From Microplitis mediator (taxonomy: Eukaryota; Arthropoda; Insecta; Hymenoptera; Braconidae), in contig NC_079978.1 of the NCBI RefSeq assembly GCF_029852145.1, positions 10,476,801 through 10,540,800 on the forward strand: DNA of 64,000 bases, written 5' to 3'. Position 1 is the first letter of the stretch, and each line of letters opens with the position of its first letter. Under the pieces are notes generated by a model. It was given only the letters and a program-made list of their open reading frames with translations, was not told the origin of the DNA and made no database searches. Made by a program: the position numbers and the translations under genes. Positions 31,538-41,334 of the stretch are shown here, piece by piece.

Positions 31538-32687
31538 TACGAATTTTCGACGGTCAGGAATCTGATTGATGGTGGACGCGTTTCCGTGGGGTTCGCGCTG
31601 TTCGATGTCGCGTCGCTCCGTCGAACCGCGTTGGAGTTTAAAAGTTCTTTAGATGGCGCAGGAGAAGTTGATCTTGAATTATTCTGTTGATTTTGTGGAT
31701 TATTATTGGGATTGTCATTCCGATAATTATTCCTATTATAGTTATTGTAACCATTATTACCGTATCTTTGGTTATTATTATCATAATTGGTACGATTATT
31801 ATAATAGTTGGGGTTGTTATTGTTATAATTGTTGTTAGGACTGTTTTGGTTGTTATCCTGGGGAGAATAATTTTGATAGTATGGTGTATTGTATGGTACT
31901 GGAGGTGGATATGCTCCAAGAGGTGGGTATTGATATGGCATTGGAGGTAGATATGGCATTGGAGGGAAGTAGCCCGGTGGAGGATAGTATGGGTAGTAAC
32001 TTCCAGGTGATCGACTTCGCGGACGATAAGGTGAATTACTACGGTCGGAATAATTACGTTTATCACGTGGTGGAGTTGTATCTCGCACCGGAGATCTACT
32101 ATACGAATTAGAAGATCCAGTATGGTCTTCGCGAGTGAATCTGAACGGTATTGTGTTTCGGCGTTCTTCGTCCTGAAAACTTACTGTTCGAGCTCTACGC
32201 GGTAGATCAAGGTTTGCGGATTCGGATTGCGCGTAGGCCAAATAATTAGAGTTACGGTGAGAGCTACCTCGCAGGTCTTCCTCGAGCCGTAATGCTATTT
32301 TGTATGCATCGTCGAGAGTGCCAGGATTTTGCACACTTACTCCGTATATTAAATCGTCTGGTAATCCGCGTTTAAATGACTCGAGAGCTAAACCGTCTAG
32401 CATTTTCTTCATCGCGGTTACCTCGACATCGTTATTAAAGCTTTCGTTCAATGCGGTTACTGCGTTAGCGCGAATTTTCTTTATTCGGGTATAGTAACTT
32501 AGAATTGATTCGTTTTGTTTGAGTCTAATAGCTTGAATATCCGCGCAATATTGTGGATACGTTTTCTTGGTGGCAAAATATTCTTTAAGCGCGGCTGTGA
32601 GAGTATCCAATGAGTCAATTGTTTTATCTGCGATCGCATCTCTAGCTGTCTCTTTAAGTTTGGACTTAACTCCGTTAAAATAAGTGT
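31537..32687 (-). pseudogene. gag: gag of element B, 3' part (split by BEL element)
   Basis: This is the C-terminal 380 codons or so of gag. It has a capsid-like helical segment (LKEYFATKKTYPQ, MLDGLALESFKRGLPDDL, ALRLEEDLRG) and then a long low-complexity tail: Arg/Ser-rich, Pro/Tyr-rich (PPPGYFPPMPYLPPMPYQYP), then Asn/Tyr-rich. No CCHC zinc knuckle. The frame is open at the BEL boundary (32687) and picks up again at 39876. Counting one copy of the AGTGT duplication, the two parts add to 1368 bases, a multiple of three, so gag was intact until BEL inserted. Confidence 0.85.
32683..32687. repeat. Target-site duplication AGTGT of BEL element (left; right copy 39876-39880)
   Basis: AGTGT is found directly before the left LTR and directly after the right LTR; both copies are part of the gag reading frame of element B. 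Confidence 0.9.
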
Positions 32688-33408
32688 TGTTAAGTTGCCA
32701 TCATAATGCAGAATCGTTTTCTGTAAAATTTATCATCTGCTTACACGTATATTTTGAATTGTCACGGGCGTTTCGCGCTCAAGCGCATACATATCTATAG
32801 CACTCACCAAGATGCTAAACCAACGCTCTCGTACTCGGTCCCCGGACTCCGTGACGCGAAATACGATAATGATGGCCGCAGCGCATGCGCACAACGTCAC
32901 GCGGGAGAGACGCGGAGTTAACACAGGCCGGCCGGCACAGCCAGTAGCTCTGGGTCTTGCATACAAGTCAGTTGCCAATTTTCGATACATTAAAATTTGC
33001 GCCTTTCGGCCATTTTGCTTATATCAATCAGTATAAATTACAATTAATTATCATTACGATAATTACATAATAACAACTGGTTCCTACACCAGCAAACATC
33101 CAAATTAAATTAGTTAGTTCTTACGCTAACATTCATAAGGCGGTTGAGCTCACCCCTATTGCGTCATTATTTAAGTCGCAATTTTCTTACATACACACAC
33201 ACACATCATACACTCACACGATCATGTAAATAACACGGAGGTTTTATCTCAGTCAATCTGAGTTTTCCTCCTCTGGGGAAATAAACTATATCACATAATC
33301 CCCAAAAAATTGTGAAATTATTTAATCATCGAACCTCACCCAATTTATATAATAATAAAAATGAAGAAGGACGCAAAATATTCAAAGTGGATATTTTACG
33401 ACAAAACA
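32688..33408 (+). repeat. 5' LTR of BEL element
   Basis: 721 bp, TG...CA ends, identical to 39155-39875 except for one base. Two ORFs of 85 and 74 codons inside it appear in both LTRs and overlap on opposite strands; they are not supported as genes. Confidence 0.97.
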
Positions 33409-33410
33409 TT

Positions 33411-33427
33411 TGGTGCCTCCTGTGAGG
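33411..33427 (+). other. Primer binding site of BEL element
   Basis: TGGTGCCTCCTGTGAGG starts two bases after the LTR, the usual position. The tRNA was not identified with certainty. Confidence 0.6.
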
Positions 33428-33819
33428 TTTGAATTCACGAACCCTGAACTACGAATCCTGATTGTAAACAAGTGCAACGATACGCTGAAGGTCAACTTCT
33501 CAACGACGCCACCGGCTGCCACCAGCATCGTTGGATTCAAAACGAACAAAGTTAAGTCTTTAACACCAATTCATCATCAATATTAATATGTTATCGTTTG
33601 ATTATTATTATTTAATTAATTAATTACATATCTAATTTAGATAATAACTATCAATTTGTGGGCAATACCTAACCTATATTATTTATTATTCTTATATACT
33701 AATCAACCGACGTTTAAAAAACTTCACTATTTGTGTAAACATTTCTTAATTAATTAATTGCTATAAGACAGTCAGCACATCACTTAAGTAGTGCAATTAT
33801 TCATTATTCAGTAATTTAT

Positions 33820-33866
33820 TATTATTATTGTCATATCATTATTATTATTATTATTATTATTATTTA
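33820..33866. repeat. (ATT)n microsatellite in BEL leader
   Basis: Nearly pure ATT repeats lie just before the gag start. The leader 33428-33879 holds no other feature. Confidence 0.85.
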
Positions 33867-33879
33867 GATTCTTTCCAAG

Positions 33880-35199
33880 ATGGAGAACCCAGACATTCCC
33901 CTGGAACAAAAACGTAACCTGATTTTAAGTAAAATTAAGGCAATTCAAACCGGACTGACAGTCGGAAACATTGAGCAAGTAGTTGCAAATTTACGCTTTG
34001 CTAAGATTAAACGATTCTTCGAATATTACGACGCAGCTATTGATGAACTTGAAATGAGGGACTCTGAAAATGTAGAAGTGACTCACGCAGACGACGTACG
34101 AACTGCATACTATGCTCTTGCTAGTCATCTACACACTTTAGATCAATCTAATGTTACCAACAATAGTTCAATTAATGCAAACTCATCCACAACGAATGCA
34201 TCAGCGGTAAATACTACCGTTATCGAATCACAACGTCTTGCTAAACTTCCAACTACTGATCTACCTAAATTTGACGGAAATTTTGAAAACTGGCTTTCGT
34301 TTAAAAATACATTTAAGACTCTTATTGACGGACGTAAAGATTTTGATGATCTCAATAAATTCTTATATCTCCGTGGATCATTAACGGGCGCTGCATCAAA
34401 CAAACTCTCGCTCTATAATGCGAGCGCAGAAAATTATACTAAAGCATGGGCTCTTTTAACCGAAACTTATCAGAAAGAACGCGCATTAGTTTTGAGACAC
34501 TATGATGCTCTTTTAAATCTTGGTTCTATTTCAAATCCGACTAACGAAAATCTTACCAAACTCATAGATGATGCCCGCCAACACTTAAATGATTTAGAGT
34601 CATTAAACGCAAAACCGACTGATGCATTTGTAGTGCGAATACTAGAACTGAAACTCCCAATGGAAATTCGAGACAAATGGGAAGAAACATTTACTGACGA
34701 TAACACTTTTCCAACGTTTGAGTCTTTTAGCAAATTTATAATAAAAACAGCCTTCCGGCTTAGCACACGTAAACCCTATCAACTGCACAATACTAACAAC
34801 TCTTTCAAACGACGACGTACAGATTCTGCAGGAAACGTTCATAAGGTACACAAAGGTGAACCTACTGCCCGAGCCCTCCTCACTTCAACACCTATCATTT
34901 GTCCTCAGTGCAAGGACTCGCACCCTCTTTATAAATGTCAAACCTTTAATTTACTACCAGTTGAACAGCGCATAAAATTCGTCAAATCAGCCCGACTTTG
35001 CCAAAATTGTCTCCGTGGACATAAGGGGGCCTGTAATTCTATCAAATGTAGAATATGCCAGAAGTTTCATCACACTATGCTTCATCTCAAACAAACCTCA
35101 ACTCATCAGCCAACTAATCCAAACACGGCAAAAACTAACACTTCCAATTCTGATACTGTCAACCCCCTGCCACTGACAGACAAGGGAGGAACAGCATGA
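33880..35199 (+). CDS. gag: gag of BEL element
   Basis: A 439-aa structural protein that forms the particle and binds RNA. The N-terminal half is helical; LPKFDGNFENWLSFKNTF (about residue 128) and the following YLRGSLTGAA segment are typical of BEL/Pao gag proteins. The C-terminal third has three zinc-knuckle-like Cys/His groups: CPQCKDSHPLYKC, CQNCLRGHKGAC and CRICQKFHHTMLH. The start is ATG just after an ATT microsatellite. It ends in TGA followed at once by CTA, and pol continues in the same frame for 16 codons before its first ATG. Confidence 0.95.
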   Translation: MENPDIPLEQKRNLILSKIKAIQTGLTVGNIEQVVANLRFAKIKRFFEYYDAAIDELEMRDSENVEVTHADDVRTAYYALASHLHTLDQSNVTNNSSINANSSTTNASAVNTTVIESQRLAKLPTTDLPKFDGNFENWLSFKNTFKTLIDGRKDFDDLNKFLYLRGSLTGAASNKLSLYNASAENYTKAWALLTETYQKERALVLRHYDALLNLGSISNPTNENLTKLIDDARQHLNDLESLNAKPTDAFVVRILELKLPMEIRDKWEETFTDDNTFPTFESFSKFIIKTAFRLSTRKPYQLHNTNNSFKRRRTDSAGNVHKVHKGEPTARALLTSTPIICPQCKDSHPLYKCQTFNLLPVEQRIKFVKSARLCQNCLRGHKGACNSIKCRICQKFHHTMLHLKQTSTHQPTNPNTAKTNTSNSDTVNPLPLTDKGGTA

Positions 35200-35202
35200 C
35201 TA
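35197..35202 (+). promoter_or_regulatory. Candidate UGA-CUA stop-readthrough site between gag and pol
   Basis: The gag stop is TGA followed by CTA. Gag (33880-) and pol (35248-) are in the same frame, and the 48 bases between are open. UGA CUA is the best-known hexanucleotide context for stop readthrough in viruses and animal genes. Gag-Pol could thus be made by readthrough and no frameshift is needed. Termination and re-initiation at ATG 35248 is the alternative. Confidence 0.55.
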
Positions 35203-35247
35203 TCCGTACACACTCTTGCAACCATCTTAAGAACACCACGATTTCAA

Positions 35248-38200
35248 TTGATGATGAGTGCTATCATACAAATGCGTGATTCAGCTGGTAATTATATACG
35301 AGCTCGCGCTTTGCTCGACACCTGTGCAACAGCCAATTTTATTACCGAAAATTTAACGCACAAATTAAAACTTCCAACGCAAATTTGTTCTCTTCCCATC
35401 GGGGCAGTTAATGGAATGCAAACTTTCTCCAAGCACATTGTGCAAGTAGCTTGCAAGTCTCTGAATAATAAGTTTCAAAAATTATTATCATTTTTAACAG
35501 TCGATCGGATTGCGGACTTAAGTCCAAGTGAAACCTTTCCACGTGACATGATTCACATTCCCAAAAATGTAAAGTTGGCTGATCCTCAATTTCATATACC
35601 ACGAACAGTTGATGTACTCATTGGTTCAGGAACCACCTTATCTCTCTTATCCATCGGGCAAATTAACCTTTCACACAATGACTGCGACTTAATTCTGCAA
35701 AAAACACAACTTGGCTGGGTCGTAGCGGGGGGAGTCAATAATGAAAATGACGTGCAACCTGTATCCTGTCAATTAACAGATTTATCAAGTCAATTAACTA
35801 GATTTTGGATAATTGAGGATGCGGGCCCAAAGGGCTCCCGATCTGTGGATGACTCTCTATGTGAAACTCATTATCAACGTCACACCACCCGTAATGCCGA
35901 CGGACGCTACGTTGTTCAACTACCATTCCGTGTTGAAAATGTTGAATTCGGAGATTCAAAAAACCAAGCTTATAGACGATTTTTATCTTTACAGAGGAGA
36001 TTAAATGCTGACCCGCAGCTTAAGGCAGAATATTGCAAGGTTATGCAAGAATACATCGATCTTGGTCACATGATACATGTCCCAGACGATCATGAACCAG
36101 GATATTACATGCCTCACCACCCGGTGATTAAAGCTTCCAGCACCACCACCAAGGTACGCGTCGTATTTGACGCTTCTGCCAAATCTGATAAAGGTATTTC
36201 TCTAAATGAAGTCTTGTTGACCGGACCTACTATCCAAGACAATCTGTTTACTATCCTCTTACGTTTCCGAACGCATGTCTATGCTATGACCTCAGATATT
36301 GCACAAATGTATCGACAAATTTGTGTCCATCCTAATCATCACAAATTCCAGCGAATACTTTACTATCAGAATAACATTATAAGTACCTTTGAACTTCAAC
36401 GAGTTACATTTGGAGTATCTGCTGCACCGTTCTTGGCAACGCGTACAGTAAATCAACTTGCTGATGACGAAGTCCATAATTTTCCAACAGCTTCTAAGAT
36501 TTTGAAACGAGATCTTTATGTTGATAATCTTTTGACTGGAACCAATTCTCTGGCTGAAATTTTACAATTACGTGATGAAATCATTCAACTTGTAAGAAAG
36601 GGAGGTTTTGAACTCAGACAATGGGCATCCAATCATCAACATGCTCTCGATAATTTTGATGAAAGAACTCTCGACCTGGACTGTGCAGTCAATGATGATC
36701 CAATCTCAAAAACTCTGGGTGTTGTCTGGAATTCACGTACTGACAGTTTTATTTATACGGTCAATCCGATTGATCCGTCTCGAAAGATAACCAAGCGTAC
36801 AATTCTATCAGACATTGCAAAAATTTTTGACCCCATCGGCCTTCTGGGTCCTGTGGTCTTAGCCGCAAAAACCATTATCCAAGAATGTTGGAAAATTAAG
36901 ATTCATTGGGACGAAGCTGTTCCGCAAGAATTATATTCCCGCTGGCTTAAATTTTCCGAGAAACTACCTCGTATCAAGGACTTTTCTATTGAGCGTAATC
37001 TTATTATTCCCAATGCAATCGACATACAATTGCACGGATTCTGTGATGCAAGTAAGGTCGGTTATGGTGCTTGTTTGTATGTGCGTTCAACAGATCAACA
37101 TGGACAAAGAATTGTCCGATTAGCTTGCTCAAAATCGAGGGTTGCCCCTCTCAAGGACATGACAATACCAAAATTGGAATTGTGCAGCGCACAATTGCTC
37201 TCACGACTATATCGAGACACATTACCAGTCTTCAACATCTCTATATCTCAAATTGTATTTTGGTCAGACTCTACTATTGTTCTCCAATGGTTGAAACGAT
37301 CACCTAACTCCCTCAAGGTTTTTGAAGCCAATCGTGTCGCAGAAATTCAATCTCTCGGAAATGAAGTCGAGTGGCGACATGTCCGAACCCAAGACAATCC
37401 AGCTGATTGCTTATCCAGGGGTCAACTCCCCTCTGAATTCTTAACCAACCACAAGTGGTTTGAAGGCCCATCTTGGCTCACACAAGATCAAGGGGAATGG
37501 CCTGTTCTTATCCAACCTACTCACTCAGAACTTCCTGGGTTAAGAAAAAACACCTGCTTGATTACTACCACTGCGGATCTATTCCAACGATTCTCATCTT
37601 ACTCTACACTCATAAATTCTCTCGCATATTGTTGGCGTATGCTTAAATCCAGCTCTTTCAAACATAAACCGATGAGTGTAGAAGAGAGAACCTTGACTGA
37701 AATAAAAATTTTGTCTATAATTCAAAATGAACAGTTTCATTACGAGATTGAACAAATTAAGGAGACCGGCGAGACAAAAAATCTACGATTGCGATGTCTG
37801 AGTCCATTCATCGACCAGCACGGACTACTGCGAGTCGCCGGGCGTTTGAAACACGCACCCATCTCCTTCACTGAAAAACATCCAATTTTATTACCTTCCA
37901 ATCATCAAGTTACGGACCTGATTATTCGTGACATACATAAAAATTCACACCATTCAGGCATCCAAAGTACTCTCTCAAATCTCCGACACCGATTCTGGAT
38001 ATTGGATGGAAAAAATCAAGTACGGCGTATTGTTCGGCGATGTGTCGAATGCATTCGACATCGTCCCACACTATTACATGGGAAAATGGCAGATTTACCA
38101 AGTGCTCGAGTTACTGAATCAGCCGCTTTCTCTCACGTGGGTGTGGACTACTTTGGACCATTGTTTATCAAGGAACGAAAATTCAGAAATCGGACTAAGA

Positions 38201-39045
38201 TCAAGGTTTACGGATGTGTTTTTATTTGTATGGCCACGAAAGCCGTACACCTAGAGATCGCAAGTGACTTAACCACTGATGGTTTTTTGGGGGCCTTTGG
38301 GCGATTTGTTGGTCGCCGAGGTATTCCCTCTCATGTATATTCTGACAATGGCACTAATTTTGTAGGTGCAAATAATCAGCTACGAGATCTCTATCTCTTA
38401 TTTAACTCAAAATCGCACCATGACCAGGTAAATGATTATGCCGTCCGGAAAAATATTAACTGGCACTTCAATCCTCCCTTATCTCCTCACTTTGGGGGTA
38501 TTTGGGAGGCTGCGGTAAAATCATTCAAACACCACTTCAAACGAGTGGTAAAGGACCAACTCCTTACCTTTGAGGAGTTGAATTCCTTGACTATACAAAT
38601 TGAAGCTATACTCAATTCTCGCCCTCTATGTTCTTTATCAAGTGATCCTAACGATCCAATTGCCCTGACTCCTGCCCACATTTTGATAGGACGTCCTCTT
38701 ACTATACTACCTGAAAATGATTTTTCTGATGTTCCAGATAATCGGCTTAGTGTCTGGCAATTTATTACCAAGGCCAGACAAGATTTTTGGAGACGCTGGT
38801 ACTTGGAGTACCTCCACGAGCTCCAAGTGCGTCAAAAATGGGAATCATCTCAGGGTGAGATTAAAACCAACCAGGTTGTGCTTCTCATGGATAAGAATCA
38901 ACCATGCATGCGGTGGCAGCTAGGGGTGGTTGTCGAAACTTATCCAGGCGATGACGGAATCACACGAGTCGCATCAGTCAGAACTGCACAAGGGCTGTTC
39001 AAACGAAACGTCACTCTACTATGTCCTCTACCAATCAATTGTTGA
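35248..39045 (+). CDS. pol: pol of BEL element
   Basis: A 1265-aa polyprotein, longer if readthrough adds 16 codons. Protease: ALLDTCATANFI near residue 20, with Cys replacing the Gly of the usual D-T-G. Reverse transcriptase: VRVVFDASAKS, TSDIAQMYRQI, and RDLYVDNLLTG near residue 420, where the second catalytic Asp of YxDD reads Asn. RNase H: HGFCDASKVGYGACLY (about 595). Integrase: HHCC zinc domain (HKNSHHSG...CVECIRHR, about 895-940) and DDE core (VDYFGPL, YSDNGTNF, GGIWEAAVKSF), closing with LTPAHILIG. No stops or shifts. The order protease-RT-RNase H-integrase is usual for BEL/Pao. Confidence 0.95.
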   Translation: MMMSAIIQMRDSAGNYIRARALLDTCATANFITENLTHKLKLPTQICSLPIGAVNGMQTFSKHIVQVACKSLNNKFQKLLSFLTVDRIADLSPSETFPRDMIHIPKNVKLADPQFHIPRTVDVLIGSGTTLSLLSIGQINLSHNDCDLILQKTQLGWVVAGGVNNENDVQPVSCQLTDLSSQLTRFWIIEDAGPKGSRSVDDSLCETHYQRHTTRNADGRYVVQLPFRVENVEFGDSKNQAYRRFLSLQRRLNADPQLKAEYCKVMQEYIDLGHMIHVPDDHEPGYYMPHHPVIKASSTTTKVRVVFDASAKSDKGISLNEVLLTGPTIQDNLFTILLRFRTHVYAMTSDIAQMYRQICVHPNHHKFQRILYYQNNIISTFELQRVTFGVSAAPFLATRTVNQLADDEVHNFPTASKILKRDLYVDNLLTGTNSLAEILQLRDEIIQLVRKGGFELRQWASNHQHALDNFDERTLDLDCAVNDDPISKTLGVVWNSRTDSFIYTVNPIDPSRKITKRTILSDIAKIFDPIGLLGPVVLAAKTIIQECWKIKIHWDEAVPQELYSRWLKFSEKLPRIKDFSIERNLIIPNAIDIQLHGFCDASKVGYGACLYVRSTDQHGQRIVRLACSKSRVAPLKDMTIPKLELCSAQLLSRLYRDTLPVFNISISQIVFWSDSTIVLQWLKRSPNSLKVFEANRVAEIQSLGNEVEWRHVRTQDNPADCLSRGQLPSEFLTNHKWFEGPSWLTQDQGEWPVLIQPTHSELPGLRKNTCLITTTADLFQRFSSYSTLINSLAYCWRMLKSSSFKHKPMSVEERTLTEIKILSIIQNEQFHYEIEQIKETGETKNLRLRCLSPFIDQHGLLRVAGRLKHAPISFTEKHPILLPSNHQVTDLIIRDIHKNSHHSGIQSTLSNLRHRFWILDGKNQVRRIVRRCVECIRHRPTLLHGKMADLPSARVTESAAFSHVGVDYFGPLFIKERKFRNRTKIKVYGCVFICMATKAVHLEIASDLTTDGFLGAFGRFVGRRGIPSHVYSDNGTNFVGANNQLRDLYLLFNSKSHHDQVNDYAVRKNINWHFNPPLSPHFGGIWEAAVKSFKHHFKRVVKDQLLTFEELNSLTIQIEAILNSRPLCSLSSDPNDPIALTPAHILIGRPLTILPENDFSDVPDNRLSVWQFITKARQDFWRRWYLEYLHELQVRQKWESSQGEIKTNQVVLLMDKNQPCMRWQLGVVVETYPGDDGITRVASVRTAQGLFKRNVTLLCPLPINC

Positions 39046-39143
39046 ACTCTTGAAAATTTAATTTATTTGTATTTGTAAAATTGTATTATGTATTATACTG
39101 TATGACATCACATTTACACAGTACATTGCTCACTTGTTCGCAA

Positions 39144-39154
39144 CGGGGGGAGTG
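39144..39154 (+). other. Polypurine tract of BEL element
   Basis: CGGGGGGAGTG directly precedes the 3' LTR, as expected for plus-strand priming. Confidence 0.75.
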
Positions 39155-39875
39155 TGTTAAGTTGCCATCATAATGCAGAATCGTTTTCTGTAAAATTTAT
39201 CATCTGCTTACACGTATATTTTGAATTGTCACGGGCGTTTCGCGCTCAAGCGCATACATATCTATAGCACTCACCAAGATGCTAAACCAACGCTCTCGTA
39301 CTCGGTCCCCGGACTCCGTGACGCGAAATACGATAATGATGGCCGCAGCGCATGCGCACAACGTCACGCGGGAGAGACGCGGAGTTAACACAGGCCGGCC
39401 GGCACAGCCAGTAGCTCTGGGTCTTGCATACAAGTCAGTTGCCAATTTTCGATACATTAAAATTTGCGCCTTTCGGCCATTTTGCTTATATCAATCAGTA
39501 TAAATTACAATTAATTATCATTACGATAATTACATAATAACAACTGGTTCCTACACCAGCAAACATCCAAATTAAATTAGTTAGTTCTTACGCTAACATT
39601 CATAAGGCGGTTGAGCTCACCCCTATTGCGTCATTATTTAAGTCGCAATTTTCTTACATACACACACACACATCATACACTCACACGATCATGTAAATAA
39701 CACGGAGGTTTTATCTCAGTCAATCTGAGTTTTCCTCCTCTGGGGAAATAAACTATATCACATAATCCCCAAAAAATTGTGAAATTATTTAATCATCGAA
39801 CCTCACCCAATTTATATAATAATAAAAATTAAGAAGGACGCAAAATATTCAAAGTGGATATTTTACGACAAAACA
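39155..39875 (+). repeat. 3' LTR of BEL element
   Basis: 721 bp, TG...CA ends; matches 32688-33408 with one difference seen (39830). Confidence 0.97.
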
Positions 39876-40097
39876 AGTGTTTTCAAGATTTTCTGGTACA
39901 ATTGTAAGACCGTTTTCTACGTCTTGTAAGAACGCTTGTAAAGGCATGTTTTTACCGTCAAAACTCGGGACTTGCATTAATGCTTGATGCAATGTCATAC
40001 TTTCCCCGAGGGACGTGATCATTTGATCCGTAATATTCGCATGTCGGGTTATGTTCTGGACTTGTGCGTCTAAAGCGTCTTCGCCATGTTCCGACAT
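39876..40097 (-). pseudogene. gag: gag of element B, 5' part (split by BEL element)
   Basis: Starts at ATG 40097 and runs 73 codons to the BEL right LTR. It encodes a helical segment (DAQVQNITRHANITDQ, TLHQALMQVPSFDGKNMPL) that ends LENT before running into the LTR. The frame continues across at 32687 once one duplication is counted. FDGKNMPLQAFL is like the capsid entry of other gag proteins. The open reading continues four codons into BEL sequence by chance. Confidence 0.85.
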
Positions 40098-40332
40098 TTT
40101 GATTATTTATGTTGGAAAAGGTTATAGGGGTAATATGGAGATAATAAGAATGAGAATCCTAGTAAGTAGTAAGAGATTGACAAGGAAACTAGATAGTAGA
40201 TAGTCAGACGCTAGTGAAAGGTCGCGCTGACAGAAAAATATATACTAATTAGTTGTTACCAAATTTTGAATAGCCTTGTATTAAATTTATAATGTGTTTA
40301 TTGTAAAGTAATTAGTGTTGGAAATATATTAA

Positions 40333-40551
40333 TCATTCAAATGTAAGTGTTGTGTCTGTTTGTGTTTGTTTATCCTTAGTTTCAGGATTTTTATTGATAC
40401 TACTGTCAGGTGAATCATCTACTTTCTGAAGTTGTACTGTATTATTTAATTTTTCTCTTTTTACAGGATGTGGATTCACTATCCCTTTTTCTAATCTCAC
40501 TGTTAATTTCCGTAACTGATATTTTTGTGCGGCGCGTTTTCTGGTTTTCAT
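40333..40551 (-). CDS. Leader ORF c of element B (72 aa, basic motif)
   Basis: ATG-started, immediately begins MKTRKRAAQKYQLRKLTVRL. The same arrangement opens leader ORF b (MKRGKRAGRKYQLRKLIA) and, less exactly, leader ORF a (LKRDKQTKIKYHIDRLIA). The consensus is K-R-x-K-x-x-x-K-Y-x-[IL]-x-[RK]-L. The rest is polar, Asp/Lys/Thr-rich, without hydrophobic segments. It lies in the 5' leader between primer site and gag, in the sense direction. Three repeats of one motif in three frames are hard to get by chance; function unknown. Confidence 0.5.
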   Translation of the reverse strand: MKTRKRAAQKYQLRKLTVRLEKGIVNPHPVKREKLNNTVQLQKVDDSPDSSINKNPETKDKQTQTDTTLTFE

Positions 40552-40595
40552 TTGATAATGTTTAGATTATGTGTAAAAATAAAAATGAGATAAGT

Positions 40596-40787
40596 TTATT
40601 TTGTGAAACTACAAATATTTTTCTCCTTCGAGTGTGAGTAATTTATTTCCTGTTTTCGTAAAATATTTGCTGGATTTTGTAAAGATAATGGTATTGTTAC
40701 GGGAGTGTATGGTAACTCTCCCCTATGGTATATTGCAATTAACTTTCGCAACTGGTACTTTCTACCAGCGCGTTTACCCCGTTTCAT
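40596..40787 (-). CDS. Leader ORF b of element B (63 aa, basic motif)
   Basis: Starts ATG with MKRGKRAGRKYQLRKLIAIY, clearly paralogous to ORF c 45 bases downstream. The first 20 residues are strongly basic, which would suit RNA binding or nuclear import. The remainder is Pro/Thr/Asn-rich. If leader splicing joins exons, these may be alternative N-terminal pieces; I see no obvious donor at the end of the shared motif. Confidence 0.5.
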   Translation of the reverse strand: MKRGKRAGRKYQLRKLIAIYHRGELPYTPVTIPLSLQNPANILRKQEINYSHSKEKNICSFTK

Positions 40788-40946
40788 TCGGTAGTTCTAA
40801 GTTGTGCGCACAGGGCACTTTTCACAATTGCTCCACTGATCAGTTAAAAGTAAGAATACTAGAATAACTGATCTGACGAAATATTACAAATTTTATGTCA
40901 CCTTGAGAATGAGTGAGTTAGTGAATAATGAATGAACCGCCTGGAG

Positions 40947-41072
40947 TGCGACAAGAAGTCTGCGCAATCCCAATTGATTCGATGATAGATTGAATAGAAT
41001 GCGACAAGAAGTCTGCGCAAATCTAGGCAATCGATGAAGGGTTGAATAGAATTCGACAAGAAGTCTGCGCAA
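40947..41072 (-). repeat. Three-copy leader repeat (GCGACAAGAAGTCTGCGCAA)
   Basis: A 20-base core recurs at 40948-40967, 41001-41020 and 41053-41072, one base changed in the third copy (TCGAC). The spacing is 52-53 bases, and the intervening DNA is also partly repeated (ttgaatagaat). Each core is partly self-complementary (TGCGCA). It lies in the untranslated leader between ORFs a and b, a place where packaging or translation signals occur in retroelements. Confidence 0.75.
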
Positions 41073-41334
41073 TTCTAAGCAACCGTAATTAATGAGATGA
41101 GTGATGAATGAGTAATAAATGAACCAAGGTTTAACAAAAATAATTTGCAATTTCGGGTGCAAAAATAGCAAGTGGTTTGTACGCAAAACTCGGCAATATT
41201 ATTTAAAAGAGTTGACTTATCCTTCAAAAATCCACAAATTTATTTTTACTGAAATTGACTATGAGTTTTAATAACTGAATTTATCGATAATAGATTGAAT
41301 TTTCATCTAATACCTGCGTTCGAGGATCTAGACT

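Larger units (their letters stand above)
32688..39875 (+). mobile_element. Complete BEL/Pao retrotransposon nested in gag of element B
   Basis: It is 7188 bp with two 721-bp LTRs (TGTTAAG...AAAACA), a primer site, gag and pol open over full length, a polypurine tract and AGTGT target duplications. The LTRs differ at one place I can see (G at 33363, T at 39830). Opposite orientation to its host element. It must be younger than element B. By sequence it looks capable of activity, apart from an unusual catalytic motif in its reverse transcriptase. Confidence 0.97.

Noticed and set aside
31638..32111. Ile/Thr-rich ORFs antisense or shifted to gag of element B
   Set aside because: Shadows of the Asn/Tyr/Pro-rich low-complexity tail of gag.
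32733..33036. Overlapping ORFs of 85 and 74 codons in both BEL LTRs
   Set aside because: They lie on opposite strands of the same LTR sequence and are repeated only because the LTR is; composition is not protein-like.
33880..39045. BEL gag and pol as host genes
   Set aside because: LTRs, target duplication and domain order show a retrotransposon.
40893..41186. 97-codon minus-strand ORF over the leader repeats
   Set aside because: It merely translates the three-copy DNA repeat, in shifting frames, and lacks the motif shared by leader ORFs a-c.
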